A stretch of 64,000 nt of DNA from Ricordea florida (taxonomy: Eukaryota; Cnidaria; Anthozoa; Corallimorpharia; Ricordeidae): positions 6,416,097-6,480,096 of the forward strand of contig OX453278.1 of NCBI GenBank assembly GCA_949710005.1, in the 5' to 3' direction. Positions 12,421-24,694 of this stretch are shown piece after piece. The notes beneath the pieces are model-generated. The model did not search any database. It was not told the DNA's origin and was given only the letters and a program-made list of their open reading frames with translations. Position numbers and translations under genes: made by a program. Each line of letters starts with the position of its first letter. Positions within the stretch are counted from its first letter, which is position 1.

Positions 12421-14209
12421 CAGTCCTAACAATGTAAAACGCAGCGTTTCCGCCTTGAAATTTACTCTCATTTTGAGAAGAACTGAACTTTGTTTGTCTC
12501 TTGGGAACGGGGACTTGGAAAGATTGATTTCTAAACATATTTTAACGAGAACTCAGTGGACAATAATCAGCAAGACAGAACAACAACTATTCCAAGGGAA
12601 TCATCCTCGATTGTGAAAGCTCGGCGCTCAGACTGCTGTTTTAAAAACTATGCATCAGTGCGCACTTCGAGCGGACAATGTTATATGAAACTTGAAAGTG
12701 CTTTACCTTGAGACCTCACAACATGGTCGCATTTGTGATTTGAACTCGTAACTCCGTTTTAGCCGATCAGAGTTTAGCTATTTTCTCATGTATGTGATCC
12801 CGGATCGCGCGCTCAGATCGCGAACAGCGGCTGGTCATTGAACCTCTTACTGGATTTCAAATGCAAAATTGGTCAGGCGTAATTCAACACCAGCAATGTC
12901 GCCGGTATTTTTTCTTGCTCATAAGCACGTGCATAATGCATAAGAAAAATGCAAAGCAAAAGCTCTAAAAAGGTATTTAAATACTTCAAGTCATTTCCAT
13001 GGATCTCTTTTCTCCGTTTAATATCCGGACCTGTAAATATGGTTCCTTACGGACTTGCACGGATCTCAATTTTAGTTTTAACTTTACGATGTGAAAAATT
13101 ATACCTTGACACAAAACGGGAATAAAACAGTAACAATAAGTATCACCGTGGGGGCGAAATGGAAATTTGGACATCTAAACAATGTGAGCAAATGCCAAAT
13201 TTCGGAAAAGAAATCAACGCGTAAATACTACGTCTTAATTTAACTACATTCAACCTGCAAAGGAAATATATGATTTATTTCATATACTCCCATTGTTAAT
13301 ATCATTCTGAGCGCGAGTATATATGAACCCACTTTTGACCTGTTCAGGCCTGCCCCCATCTTGGAAGGCTGAACCAAAAACAAAGACATGAAAAATGAGA
13401 GCAGAGAACGAAATTTGCTTTTACACAATACTGTATGCACTGGACATTTGAACGTTGCTTTAAGGTGCTGATTATCGATGAATGCCGCTTTCTTCCGCAC
13501 AAAAAGGATTTTCCTTGAAGTTATAATCGGTTCGTTTGGCATTGTACTGATAACGTAACGAGAAGTGTCGCATTGATCAACCTTGGTGGACAAAGATCTC
13601 GAAAAAAAATTGGGACAAAGGTTTGCGAATTTATAAATCAGAGCGATAACTTAGATCCTTTCTTACCTGAAACGTTTAGACTGTAACCCTGTCACTCCCA
13701 ACAGTGACCGATGGGTAACTTCTCCTTACCGATTCCATTTCATTATTAAGCAAACAAATTATGAGAATTAAGAAAAGGATCAAGGTATGGATACTGATTC
13801 GTCCAATATATATTCTTCAAACTTACATATAAGAGAATGTATGGCACTCAGTAATTAAGGAGGATCACTTTTCAGATCTTGAAAGTGAATGGGTTTATAA
13901 CCTGTGTGCAGCTTAACTGCGTAGTTTAGCAAGCCTTAACCACATAAAAATAACATAAGCCCTTTTTTTAACTAAATAAGTGGGGTTCGACACTAACTAG
14001 AGCTTGTCGCCTTTACGGGGGATATAAATGGGAGGCGGTTCTATTCGCAGGTTAGACACCAGCACTCTGTATATAGCAAGCCCTTAATGGCGTGCATACC
14101 CCACCCTGTTATATGGATGTGAGTCATGATTCTTGGTGAGTAGCTAGGGGGAAACAATTGATAGGTGGCAATTAACTTAGACGATTCTTTCACACTGCAT
14201 AGCTACTTC

Positions 14210-15322
14210 TCAATAAGATAGAGAAAAAAATGCAAGTTCTTGTCCTTGGAATTGAGTCAAAACAGGCGTTGAGACCAAACTCGATGAATGCGTTGGAGAC
14301 CTTTTCATGTCGCCTGTCTGAGCGTTAAGACTTCCACTTTTCTTGTGTGGCTTATACTGAGTGGATCTTCCTCTCCAAAATGGACGCACGCGCCGATAGA
14401 ACAGGGTCCGGCGTGATAATGTTTTAAGCGCCAGCTTGTAACGGGGCAGACGGAGCGTGCACAAGAACGGATTAAACGCGCAGTTGGCTTGAAACAAGAC
14501 GAACAGGATCTTAAGTATCCACCAGTTTTCCTGACAAATTTTACAGTAGTCGAAAACCTGCATCATGAGGAACCAGGGCAATGTACAAGCCAAAAAAATC
14601 ACCAACATCAATGACAAGGTCAAAGTCACCTTCTTTTCTCTTTCCGTGGCACGAACAATATAAACATCATCTGAGCAGACGCTTAATCGCTTTAGATTTC
14701 TGGTTTGCTTGCGCAAGGAGTAAACTATGCCACAAAACAGAGCGATAGTCACAATTAAAGCGACATCTACATGACCGCAAAAGATTTCGTTTCTGAGGTT
14801 TACGGCCCACTCCCTCACAACCACGATAAGCAAAGTGCAGTACGCCCAAACGCCTACCACAGAAACATACGCCCTTCTCTTTGTCAGAATTTGGTTGTAT
14901 TGAATAGGGCGTGAAACGGCTAGATGTCTGTCCAGAGTAATCAACATTAGCAGAAACACGGAACACAACAGTAGAAAAGCCGAGGCGCTCTGAAGTTCCT
15001 TTCTTTGTAGAGAAGGTTTTTTATCGAGCGCTACTGCCAGATACCAGTATGCGTTTACAGGCTCCAACGCGCAGCCCACTAGAAAATCCACGAACCCCAA
15101 ACTTGCAACAAGAAGACTAGCCGGCGAACTGCGAATGTTTTTGTTAGGATCTTTCAAAAATAAATACACCACCAGACCATTGGAAAACGACGTTATCAGC
15201 GCTAAAGGAATAGAGAGCACTCCTCTGGCCAGGAAAAATTTGTACAGAGCTTGACGCTGGGTTAAAAACGCTGAACTTCTTGCGGTGCCGTTGAGGAACG
15301 AAGCCGTTTCGTTGTTTTCCAT
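14210..15322 (-). CDS. Class A (rhodopsin-like) G protein-coupled receptor, intronless
   Basis: A single 370-residue frame. The N-terminus carries two N-glycosylation sites (NET, NGT). Seven hydrophobic segments follow: TM1 with SFSN, TM2 with a D in LGFVDFLVG, TM3 ending in DRH, TM4 with W, TM6 with a TLPW motif in which W sits after P (the usual CWxP is altered), and TM7 with NPFLC in place of NPxxY. The third intracellular loop is short and basic. The C-tail is long (~70 residues), basic then Ser/Thr-rich, suggesting phosphorylation and arrestin sites. The altered DRY, CWLP and NPxxY motifs suggest a lineage-specific orphan receptor. It lies on the same strand as the receptor at 9739-10590, but the two are too different to be a recent duplication. 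Confidence 0.86.
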   Translation of the reverse strand: MENNETASFLNGTARSSAFLTQRQALYKFFLARGVLSIPLALITSFSNGLVVYLFLKDPNKNIRSSPASLLVASLGFVDFLVGCALEPVNAYWYLAVALDKKPSLQRKELQSASAFLLLCSVFLLMLITLDRHLAVSRPIQYNQILTKRRAYVSVVGVWAYCTLLIVVVREWAVNLRNEIFCGHVDVALIVTIALFCGIVYSLRKQTRNLKRLSVCSDDVYIVRATEREKKVTLTLSLMLVIFLACTLPWFLMMQVFDYCKICQENWWILKILFVLFQANCAFNPFLCTLRLPRYKLALKTLSRRTLFYRRVRPFWRGRSTQYKPHKKSGSLNAQTGDMKRSPTHSSSLVSTPVLTQFQGQELAFFSLSY

Positions 15323-16069
15323 CGTGGTCTCGCCAGCTGAATATGGCGACGTTATGTTTTCCTCTTCCTTTTATTGTAATGTTTTGTTTTATAACACACT
15401 TACACTAAATGTTTTAAGATTCTAAGCTTGTAAATGGTCTTGCCTGCAGCGATAAGCTGACAACCAATGATTTTTTCTTGACAAACGATTGTGTGACATC
15501 GGGTAAATTGCTTCAAGTACTGATATCCATTTTGAGCAGGTGCTTGGGCACCGGATTTAGAAACTTTGCCGTTGGCAGTGTGTCAGAATAAGGGATATTT
15601 GCTTCTTTAATTATATAAAATATATATTAGTAAGGTCCCTGGTGACTGTTTAGATAAAGCAAAAGGCAAAATTTTGACTTTGCTTCCACTAACCATACAC
15701 TGAAAATTCATCAACGAAATAACACCGTGTGCTTAGATACATTTAGCCATGATCTCTGTAGCGAGTTCCCTCAGAGCACAAACAATGCCGCCACCTTCTT
15801 TAATTTTCGTTAAATTGATACAGAGCGTTAAATATATATTTCAATACAAACTTTATTACTTTTAAGCAATCGGAAAATATCGTTTGTCGGCGGAGAAGCC
15901 GCCTTCTTCCTTTTATTTCCCTTCCAGACTGAAATCGGGTCAGGTCTCAGGTATTTTTTATGCAACCGGCTTCGCGCAGACTATACCAGTTGTTCAAAAG
16001 TACAAAATCGGAAAGAAAACAAGGAAAGTAAGCAAAACTGAAGAGCGCCTTTTTAAAGTGATAACTGGC

Positions 16070-16200
16070 TTCCAAATGCGAACGAATGGCAACACTTCAT
16101 GGTTTAATCTAGCTACAGATCAAAAGTTCGAACCACACTGTATGGTAAAACAAACATACAGTACAGTACTGTTCAGTAGCTTTTCAACAATTGCTAACAC
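16070..16200 (-). repeat. ~105-bp dispersed repeat, single unit
   Basis: One diverged unit in the same orientation as 9330-9600, recognised by CACTTCATGGTTTAATC, CCACACTGTATGGT and CAGTACTGTTCAG. Confidence 0.6.
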
Positions 16201-19200
16201 GGCATTGCATGCATTCGTTTTCCGTAGACTTAAATTTCACCTTGGAACACACGGGATGAAGAAGACGCGGAAAGATGTAGCGATGTCACGGTGAAAAAAA
16301 TAGATTTAAACTATCTTTTTTTTATGTATAATTGTAATCTGGAGGGAGCATATTTCAACAGTACGTGAGAACATAACTTTTCCGACACATGTTTCCCCAT
16401 CTGTACTGATTAACATTATTTCTATTTTTAAATGTTTTAAGATAAAATTAAAAAGCCACGTAGTTTTTTTTTTCTGTACGTGAGATATGAATTTTCCTAT
16501 ACATGTTTCCATTTCCCTTTTGATTGCTATTAGTTTTAAATTCATTTTTCAGTCCACTGCACAGTTCTGGGACAGGATTTGGTGAAAGTACTTTTGGTTT
16601 ATTTCACGCGGCATGATGGCAAAGGCTCTGTATATAACTCCGATGAAAGCGTAATTGAACCTTTAGTAGTTTAGTTTCGTTTGTCCCATTAGTGCACCAG
16701 CAAGATGCTATATACAATTCAAAACATGCGAGAACTGTAAAGCCTTCAAACAAAAAAAATTATTCATCACGGAAACCTTCCATCGCCAATATTCTTAAGA
16801 AGCAATTAAGGCAATAATAGTTAAATGAAAAGCTAAATGCTCGCCGTGGTTTTGGTTTCTGGTTTCTTGTTTCGTTTTTCGTTACGTTCATTGTATCGTT
16901 CGATTTTCGAGAGGGATTCGGGTGATTTTAAAAACTCCCTCAAGCAGACCAGCGGAAAAAAAATACCGTGTTAAGATTAAAGCATAAAAACGTCCTGGAA
17001 AAAATTGAGAACAACAGAAAATTTCCAAACATATATACATCTATACATACATACACATTCCAAACATACTTAAAAAAAAATGCTTGGCAATACCAAACCA
17101 CCGATGGTGACCCGTCCCTTAAATCGCCTAAGAACTGATTCAAAGCCGGAGCCTTAAAAAGTGTTTTTTTTCCCTATATTTCTTATCCTGAAGCCTCGTT
17201 AGAGTTGATATAGTAGGGAAGATTATATTGCAAACTTGAACCCAGATACCATGCTGTGCACGTATAAAGGAAAATTACCACAAACCTGAATTCATTTTGG
17301 CTACTTAAGTTGAGTAAACCAGTATTTCCGGTTTCCACGCTTGCTTGGGGCATTATGTAAGATCCAAGAGTCTGTCCTCCCTCTAGGCAAAGAATCATTT
17401 GCCCTTATGTACCTCATTCTGGCAGTTAAAGGTTTCATCGTCTGATGGGGCTTCCTGAGGAAGTATTACCATTGAATATTCCATGGTTTGATTAGCTATG
17501 CCTTGAAATTTAAAGCTGCTTTAGAAAAAAAAACATTAAAAACGTCGTATTTTTGGAGGAAAATGCATTTTTCAAGGCTTTGAAAAATGTGCATTTTCTT
17601 AAAAAAAAGAATTAATCTTCCAGAATATGTAGGCAAAGAACTGGACATATTTGTTACTTGCTGGATGGCAGGTCTGTACATTTACAGTGTAAATCTAGAA
17701 TCGAAGTCAAAAGTTTGGAAATCCGAAGTCATGTTTTCACCGCAAAGACCAACCTTAACTCGGGAAAAAAAATATATTTATTTCTGCCGACAGGGCGCGG
17801 AAATTAGTGTTATCACCAAATACTGACCTTTTTCACACACACGCACTCATGCGCCGCTCAGCAAATGCAGCACACTACAAAAACATGAATGTTCCAAAGA
17901 GTGATATGTATATATAATTTTCTTATTTTTTTGAATGCACAACTGTACTGAAAAATTTAATGCATGAAAATCGCCTGTCGTATATAAACAGTGATTCGCG
18001 TTTTAGGTTCCTTTTTCTTTTTGAAATTTAAATTTTAAAAATTGTCATGGGTCAAGGTATAAGACGTGACTTTTGCTAAATTTTTCTCTATCCCCTAGAG
18101 CGGTTTTTTTTAGATCGTGAGATCCGGCAAAACAAATGTCCCGATTTTTAAGAATTTATTGATCTATTAAAGATACCTTAATTGCATTGCACCGGGGTGG
18201 CAAAGAAATAGCATATTTTGGCAATCCTTGTCTTTTAAGGCTAAATCGTATTTAGCTTAGGTCTAGTGTACTTTAATTTGTAATAGTCATTTACAATCCT
18301 CTGATTGAGGACGGCACTTAAAATTGGACCTGAATATTTTATCCCTCTAACCCGCAATGTCCTTTTTTTTTTTTAGTAACAACGTTCTCCAAGTTTTCTG
18401 GAAAAAAAGTGCGCTCATTCATTCAATCATTGAGGCTGCAAACACGTGACTTCCTCTTTCGGCTTTCCTAAGAAGTCAGCGAGGGTGATTAGCAAGTTCG
18501 TTATTTGATTATATCCGTGAGGAAAATGTCTCGCATTGCGAATTTCTAAATAATCGTGAACAGCATTGAAAACGTTTCCTCCAAAAAACAGACTCCATAA
18601 CACCGTGCGTTGAGCATTGTATTGAAAACATTTAAGTAGCCAGTCAGAACCGAGAACATCGTCCTATTGTGTTAAAAATAGCTGTTATGAAGAATTATTT
18701 TTGGGATCACTTTGCAACACGTTGAAAAAGATAAATGATAAAAGCAATTTAATCTTCCTACAAATTTATTCAAGCCTCTCTCCTGAGAAGCCTTCACTGG
18801 GGAGCCAATTATCTGTTCAGGAAATGCACGTTCAGATTTGCTGTCGTTTCAACCACGAATCGATGATATTTGAAAGTCACGTACATGCATGTTATATTCG
18901 TGCAACGCTGAGTATATGGAAAGAAATTAACCACATTGTTGTAAAGTGTTCATAACTCGTCTCCTTTTTATTTAAAACAAAGAAACTTAAGGTGGCCCTC
19001 GCCGAGCGCTCTTTGTTTGTGTTGCCCACACCCACACCACCCTACGACTTTCTATGATTCGTCTGTGAATCGCTATCTATTTTTCTGTTTAAATACTTCT
19101 TTACGTCGATTGTCACGCAATAAATCTTGTACAGTTTTAAATGTAACATTCTACCGGGCTAGCTGTGTCCTATTTGGCAATTATGCCTGTGTTTCTATCG

Positions 19201-22200
19201 CGTGACATGGACACCAATATGAAAAAAGTACTTCACGAAACATAAAATTGTCGACAGACAGAAACAGGTATTCATAGCCATGGAAAAGTAACTAAAAGCA
19301 GTTGATGCTTTTTGGCAACGATGAGATTTGTCTTGATTACAACCGTAAAAAATTATCTCATCAGGTATCTTCTTGTAAAGTTTTTGAAATAAAATATACC
19401 AGTGCGAAATCCAAACAAGAAAGAAAGATTGTAATCCAACTCCATCCTTGTCATCCCACTACAACTTAAAAGTTAAGGCTGTGTGTTTTAAGTTTGGCCG
19501 CTGCCACCGTTTCACTTTGGTATTCAAATTCATGTTCTCTTATGGAGAAAGTTATGTATTCACAACTTTGAGATACTATTCACTAGAAGTAAAGAATATG
19601 CCCGTGAAAAGCCCCCTAAACAACTCGAAAGTATTTATGTTTGTTTTTCTTTTTGATCGCTTATCTATGGCGAATGTCTGGCCGACACATTGAATGAATG
19701 AAACCAGGGGGTCTGGAACGAGTGGAAAATATTTCACAAATCCGAGAACCTTTTTTGTCCAAGACCAAGAGTCCCTTACACTCTCTTGCCAAGACTGAAA
19801 AAGAAAGCCATTTTGCTAAATATAAAGTTGAACTCTGACAACAAACAGAGTGCATGGTAATACCGCCCCTGCTTTGATACCAGTCAGGAGCCGATTATGT
19901 GTAGCCTCCATACGGTGTGTGCTGCAACCTTGAATCAACCCTTTCCCGTAAAGAAGTATTTTTAGAACAGGCTTTCCCGCGAGAATACATTGTTTCCGAG
20001 GACGTCTGCATTTTTTCCCCCACGCTTTCCGTCATTGTTGTCAAAGGTGCTTCAGAACACAAAAAGCATATGTAAATGAGCATGACTGAACTGCGCTCTG
20101 ATTGGTTGATTAGTCATTACATATTGGGGCGTGACAAATTTTTCGCGAAAACTATTTCTATAAATAACTTTTCATCAGGAAGGGTTGACTCCAAAGGCTT
20201 GTATGGGAGATGGAGGCTCCTAGTAATCGTCTCCTGTACTAGTTTGAAAAGTTTGGTGTTCTCTTGCCCTGAGTTAATGATCTATTTAATTCTCCCCACC
20301 TATTTTCTTCGCATTGAAATAATGACGAAGAGAGAAGTTGCATATTGGTCAATCTGGAAGTTAAAATAATAAAAGACACCGCATTGAGTAGTTTTCTCAA
20401 GAAGGTAAATATAAGAATGCCCAGGAGATATTTGTTGAAAGGAACTGCAAAATGAAGCGAGAGAGTATTTGTTTTTCTTCTGCTTAAAACAGCAAAGCTT
20501 CCAAATTGAAAAAACATGGCTTCCAAATTGAACAAATGCCGATATTTCAGCGCCTCGTTGGTTAGCATTGCTCAATGAACAAATTCTCGCGACGCTTGGC
20601 ATCTTTTTTGGGGGATTTTAGGAGCTATTTCTTTCGACAGTGAAAGCGAAGTGGGAAAGCTCCAGCGGAAGTAATAAATACTAGCACGACACCATCATAA
20701 AATGGTACCAACCATTTAGAGGAAAAACTCCAAAATTGGAAATATCAAATGACTCACCCCTCCACACTCCTAGAACGTTTTTAAAATCATTTATCTAATC
20801 ATATTACAGCACTTTCAGTGTTCTTTGTAGCGTTTTCTATCAGTGAATTTTTGTGAATTTTCAATTCATTGTTCTGCAGTAAGCCAAAACTGTTTGCGCA
20901 TGACTGTTGCAGCAGGTGGGTCGGAGTAAATGAACACAGCCCGAGTTTTCTACATGACGTATAATTAAAGATTTACCAGGGTAAACTCGTTGGACTCCGA
21001 AAGCACCCCCATATTCGACGAAATTCAGCATAACCTTCGTATGTAAGAATTAAAAAAAAAAATTGATTAAATTTTTCCTACAAAAAATGAGTTTTTTCGT
21101 GTTCTTTATAACAAAGAAATCATTCTGAAGAAATAGAGAAAAGATACGAAGGTTTCACTACCGCTGGGATAACCAGCCAGCTTATTTTTGGCTGAAGCCC
21201 AACCGGGTTTGAGAAATACAGAAAGGGTGTATTTGTCAAAAGAATTGATAAGGAAGTTGCAAGACCGTAAAATGATAGGTAAACGTACGCTTCGAGCGTC
21301 AAGTTTCAAATTCCACCGACAAAGCAGTTTATTTAAGGTGAAACTAACCCAATTTTTGTCGTGTATCGAGACATGCGAGAAAATGTGAGAGAGACAATTG
21401 ATATGAAGTTCTACTTCCAGAAAATGTGAAATTTGAAACTTCTCCACAAAGTCGGCTGGCATCGCCTGAGTTTACTCTCAGTTGTTAGCAATCAGTGTTT
21501 GTTAGTGCTGTGTTCCCTGCCACCTTCATCCAACTGTGGCGTGTTTATGTCTTTTCCCACTACACCATTGACAGCGCCTTATTGTCATTCTTCATATCTG
21601 TATTTTGTTCAGCCTCTTCCCACGTTGTTAATTAAGACTGGGCAGCTTTCATTCAGAAATATTTTTCATCTAATTGGTTAAGAAAAGATTGCGCACTTCC
21701 ACCCTTGTTATCAGTCAGGAAATAAAATCTTACCAGAGCGATAAGAAAATTTGATAAGGAACCGTATTGCACACTGTGCGAAATAGCTGTGGTTGATATT
21801 TTAACACCAGTAAGACCCTTTACTGACGAGACAAGGTAAGCATTTACTTACCTCACTGACGCACATTTGAAATATCACGACTTTGCCAATGTTATCGTGG
21901 TCATGTTGTCAACTTTCCTGCTTTTACAATTCTGCTGTTTCTGTCGGTTTTGTGTTTAACCGTCCAATGCAGTAACCACGCACAGTCAAAGAAAATCCGA
22001 TTTCTATTACATACGTGAGTTTTCATGGTTCGTGAAGCCAAGTTTTAAAAATTGGAGATTTTACATGCACAGAGGAAACGAAAACTAAATTAATTTTGTT
22101 TTGCGCAACTGCCCTTTGACGTTTTTAAAATAATCATGGAAGTGTGTTCTTTTTCTACTTCGTTTCCTAGATGCATGAATAATACTCATGCATTGGCTTT

Positions 22201-22212
22201 TATCTACACCTC

Positions 22213-22253
22213 AATCTCAGTATGTTTTTTCAAAACATACTGAGATTGAAGTC
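22213..22253. repeat. Near-perfect short hairpin
   Basis: CTCAATCTCAGTATGTTTT is followed after two bases by its inverse complement with one mismatch near the outer end. No function is evident. It may be a stem remnant of an inverted-repeat element. Confidence 0.7.
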
Positions 22254-24694
22254 AGAAACGCGCAGCAATACTAGAACAATTTTCTAAAACTTTACCTGTC
22301 GGTTAAGAAAACACTTCTATCGCAACTAAGTTTCAATTATATGGCGCGAAATATCTTTGATATTAGACTTTGCATATCTATCATCCCTTGAACCTGCTTA
22401 GAGTGTCCATAAATTGTTTCCACTGAGAAATGATGGTAAAAATACGCATTTTAAACTGGTTTCTCTTTTCGTTCAGAAGACGTTTTGCTCATCTTGTACG
22501 TAAAAATGTTTGTCGGCAGCGCTGGCTCGTAAATTAATAGAAAAGAATATATCAAAGAGAGTTCTTGAATCTTATGGAACTGATAAACAAAGATGAACAT
22601 TTTTCTCAAAGTAAGTAAGTGAAGAAAATACTATTACTGAGGTATTTGATTAACTCCCTTATTTACGCGATTTTTACCATTTAACGAAAAGAATTTAATT
22701 CTGGTCACAACATGGGTTTCTAACTTTCCTTTTTATTAAACCAAACCATTCAAAAGGACCACTTAGTGCATTAATTTTTATTTCTGCATTTTATTTAATT
22801 GCGCGCTGAAGTTCATTTGCCAGTAACATGGGCCGGGTGCGGTGAGTTGAAAATAATTTCAAACCTGAATACACACCGAAATGAGTCAAAGTTCTAACTT
22901 CTGTCTGCGAGATAAACTTGAAACTTGCGGAATTTTTTTTTGCGTTTTCTCAGATACCTAATTAGGAACTTTTTACAGGAAATGATAAAGCATTTTAAAT
23001 TTGTGTCTTTCTCCTCGTTAATTAATGGCAAACTGTCGCGGTCAAGCCCTGATATTAAAGTTTTTCATATCTTTCAATTCTAGATTACGCTGTAGCGTTA
23101 AATCAGTAATTAAAAATGTAGGAGACATAAATTTATCTTTCCAATTACAGGTTTCTATTACATCTCTTTCCTAGAAAAAAAGTTTATTTATCTTTTCAGA
23201 TAACAAACACTGAAACATGATTGGTGAAAACACCAAACAGGACCTGATACCAATTAGTTCGCTCATCGTTTCAGATATGAATCACAGAAACCTGATTGGT
23301 ACAGATACCACACGTAACCTAATACTACTTTATACTGCTAGACATACGTTTCTAAGAAGGAACTTTGAAATTTCTTTAGTCTGAGCTAAATTGAACCCTC
23401 GTAAATATGGCTGCAGTGAAACAAAACCCAATTTACTTTAGAATAGTTTCGGCGTGCTAGGAATTAGCCGGCCACACGTTTACACATAAAAGGGAAGAGT
23501 GGCGCCACATTCCAACCCAAGTTGCAGAACAGTAATAAGCGGTTAAGTAAAACCATAGTACATGTGCATTATCAACGAAAAGTCACTCTATAACAAACCT
23601 AAAAATCACACGTGAATGAAATAAACTGCGTTGTTGATGACGACTAAAACGTGTTTGTCCCCTCAAGTTTGGAATGAGTCTATAATCAATTCTTAAATGA
23701 TTTTATACAGGCAAAAGCCAGTCTTTATGAAAAAATCAGTTCCCCGTTTTCAATTTGAATCAAGACACCACGTTCAAACGCAGTCGGCTGGTCTGTCGGT
23801 TCTCATTTCAATATGCTTATCAGGCTGCGGAACCGAAGGTATCAGTAGTTTGCTTCGTGACCATGAAAAGACTTAAGACAAACCAAGACATCAAAAGTTT
23901 GTCATAATATACTCTCGTTGCAATTTACTTTTGGCATAAATATTTGCAGCCAATGCAACAATATTTGCTAAGCTTACTCAAAGCCCAGACAAGCTCCAGA
24001 AATTTAATGCACTGTCCTTTGAAAACAAATTCTGTTTCGATGAAACAACGCCGAACAGTATACTCGGCGTAATATCTTGAAAAGTTTACAAAAACCCACT
24101 GGACTTGCAGCAACGCAACTGCAAAGAGAAATTCATGGTTAATCAAGTCTTCTGCCTTTGTTGAAGCAAATCCTTTAAACCAAACCTGCTGAATGGAAAG
24201 TTAAAAAATGTTGCTTGTCGCGAAGCACACTGTATGGTATAGAAATTAACAGTTAAGGAGTACAGTAGTTTCGAAAGGTCGTTGATAATGGTCAATAGCC
24301 TGCTTTCCAACAATAGTCGCCTCTGCATGACTGTATCTGTACCTGGAAAATCTCTAGCCACCTTGTACAATAAAACAAAATTCAACGTTGCGTTTTTAAT
24401 GAAGACCCTGATGGTAGCCATCCACCCCCACCCCCTACTTTTTCGACTGTTTCTTTACGTTCAGGATATCGAGAAAAGTCTTTCTTAAGTAAGATAAAGC
24501 TCCTTTCATAAGGACACCAAGGTGACATGGCATAGTGTCTGTATCATCCGGAGGACTATATGTAGAGCCAGGAGCTCTTCGATGGGCTCCTGAAAGAGCG
24601 GAGTTCCACTGTGGTCAGCTAATTCATCACGAACGGTGTGACATCATATAAATTTTGTTGGATTTTTCACAGGTCCAATCGACGCACGCTTATC

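Larger units (their letters stand above)
10657..14209. other. Intergenic between the two GPCR genes
   Basis: Apart from the foldback hairpin (11161-11377) and the ~105-bp array (11750-12420), I see no supported gene. A stretch near 13681-13735 resembles the CACTCCCAA MITE end but is degraded. Confidence 0.55.
15323..24694. other. Long AT-rich region without a supported gene
   Basis: No reading frame shows a recognisable domain, signal peptide or coherent exon chain. Contents that can be named are the dispersed unit at 16070-16200 and a hairpin at 22213-22253. The last ~100 bp are probably the promoter of the downstream secreted-protein gene, with a TATA-like TATAAATT at 24647-24654. Confidence 0.5.
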
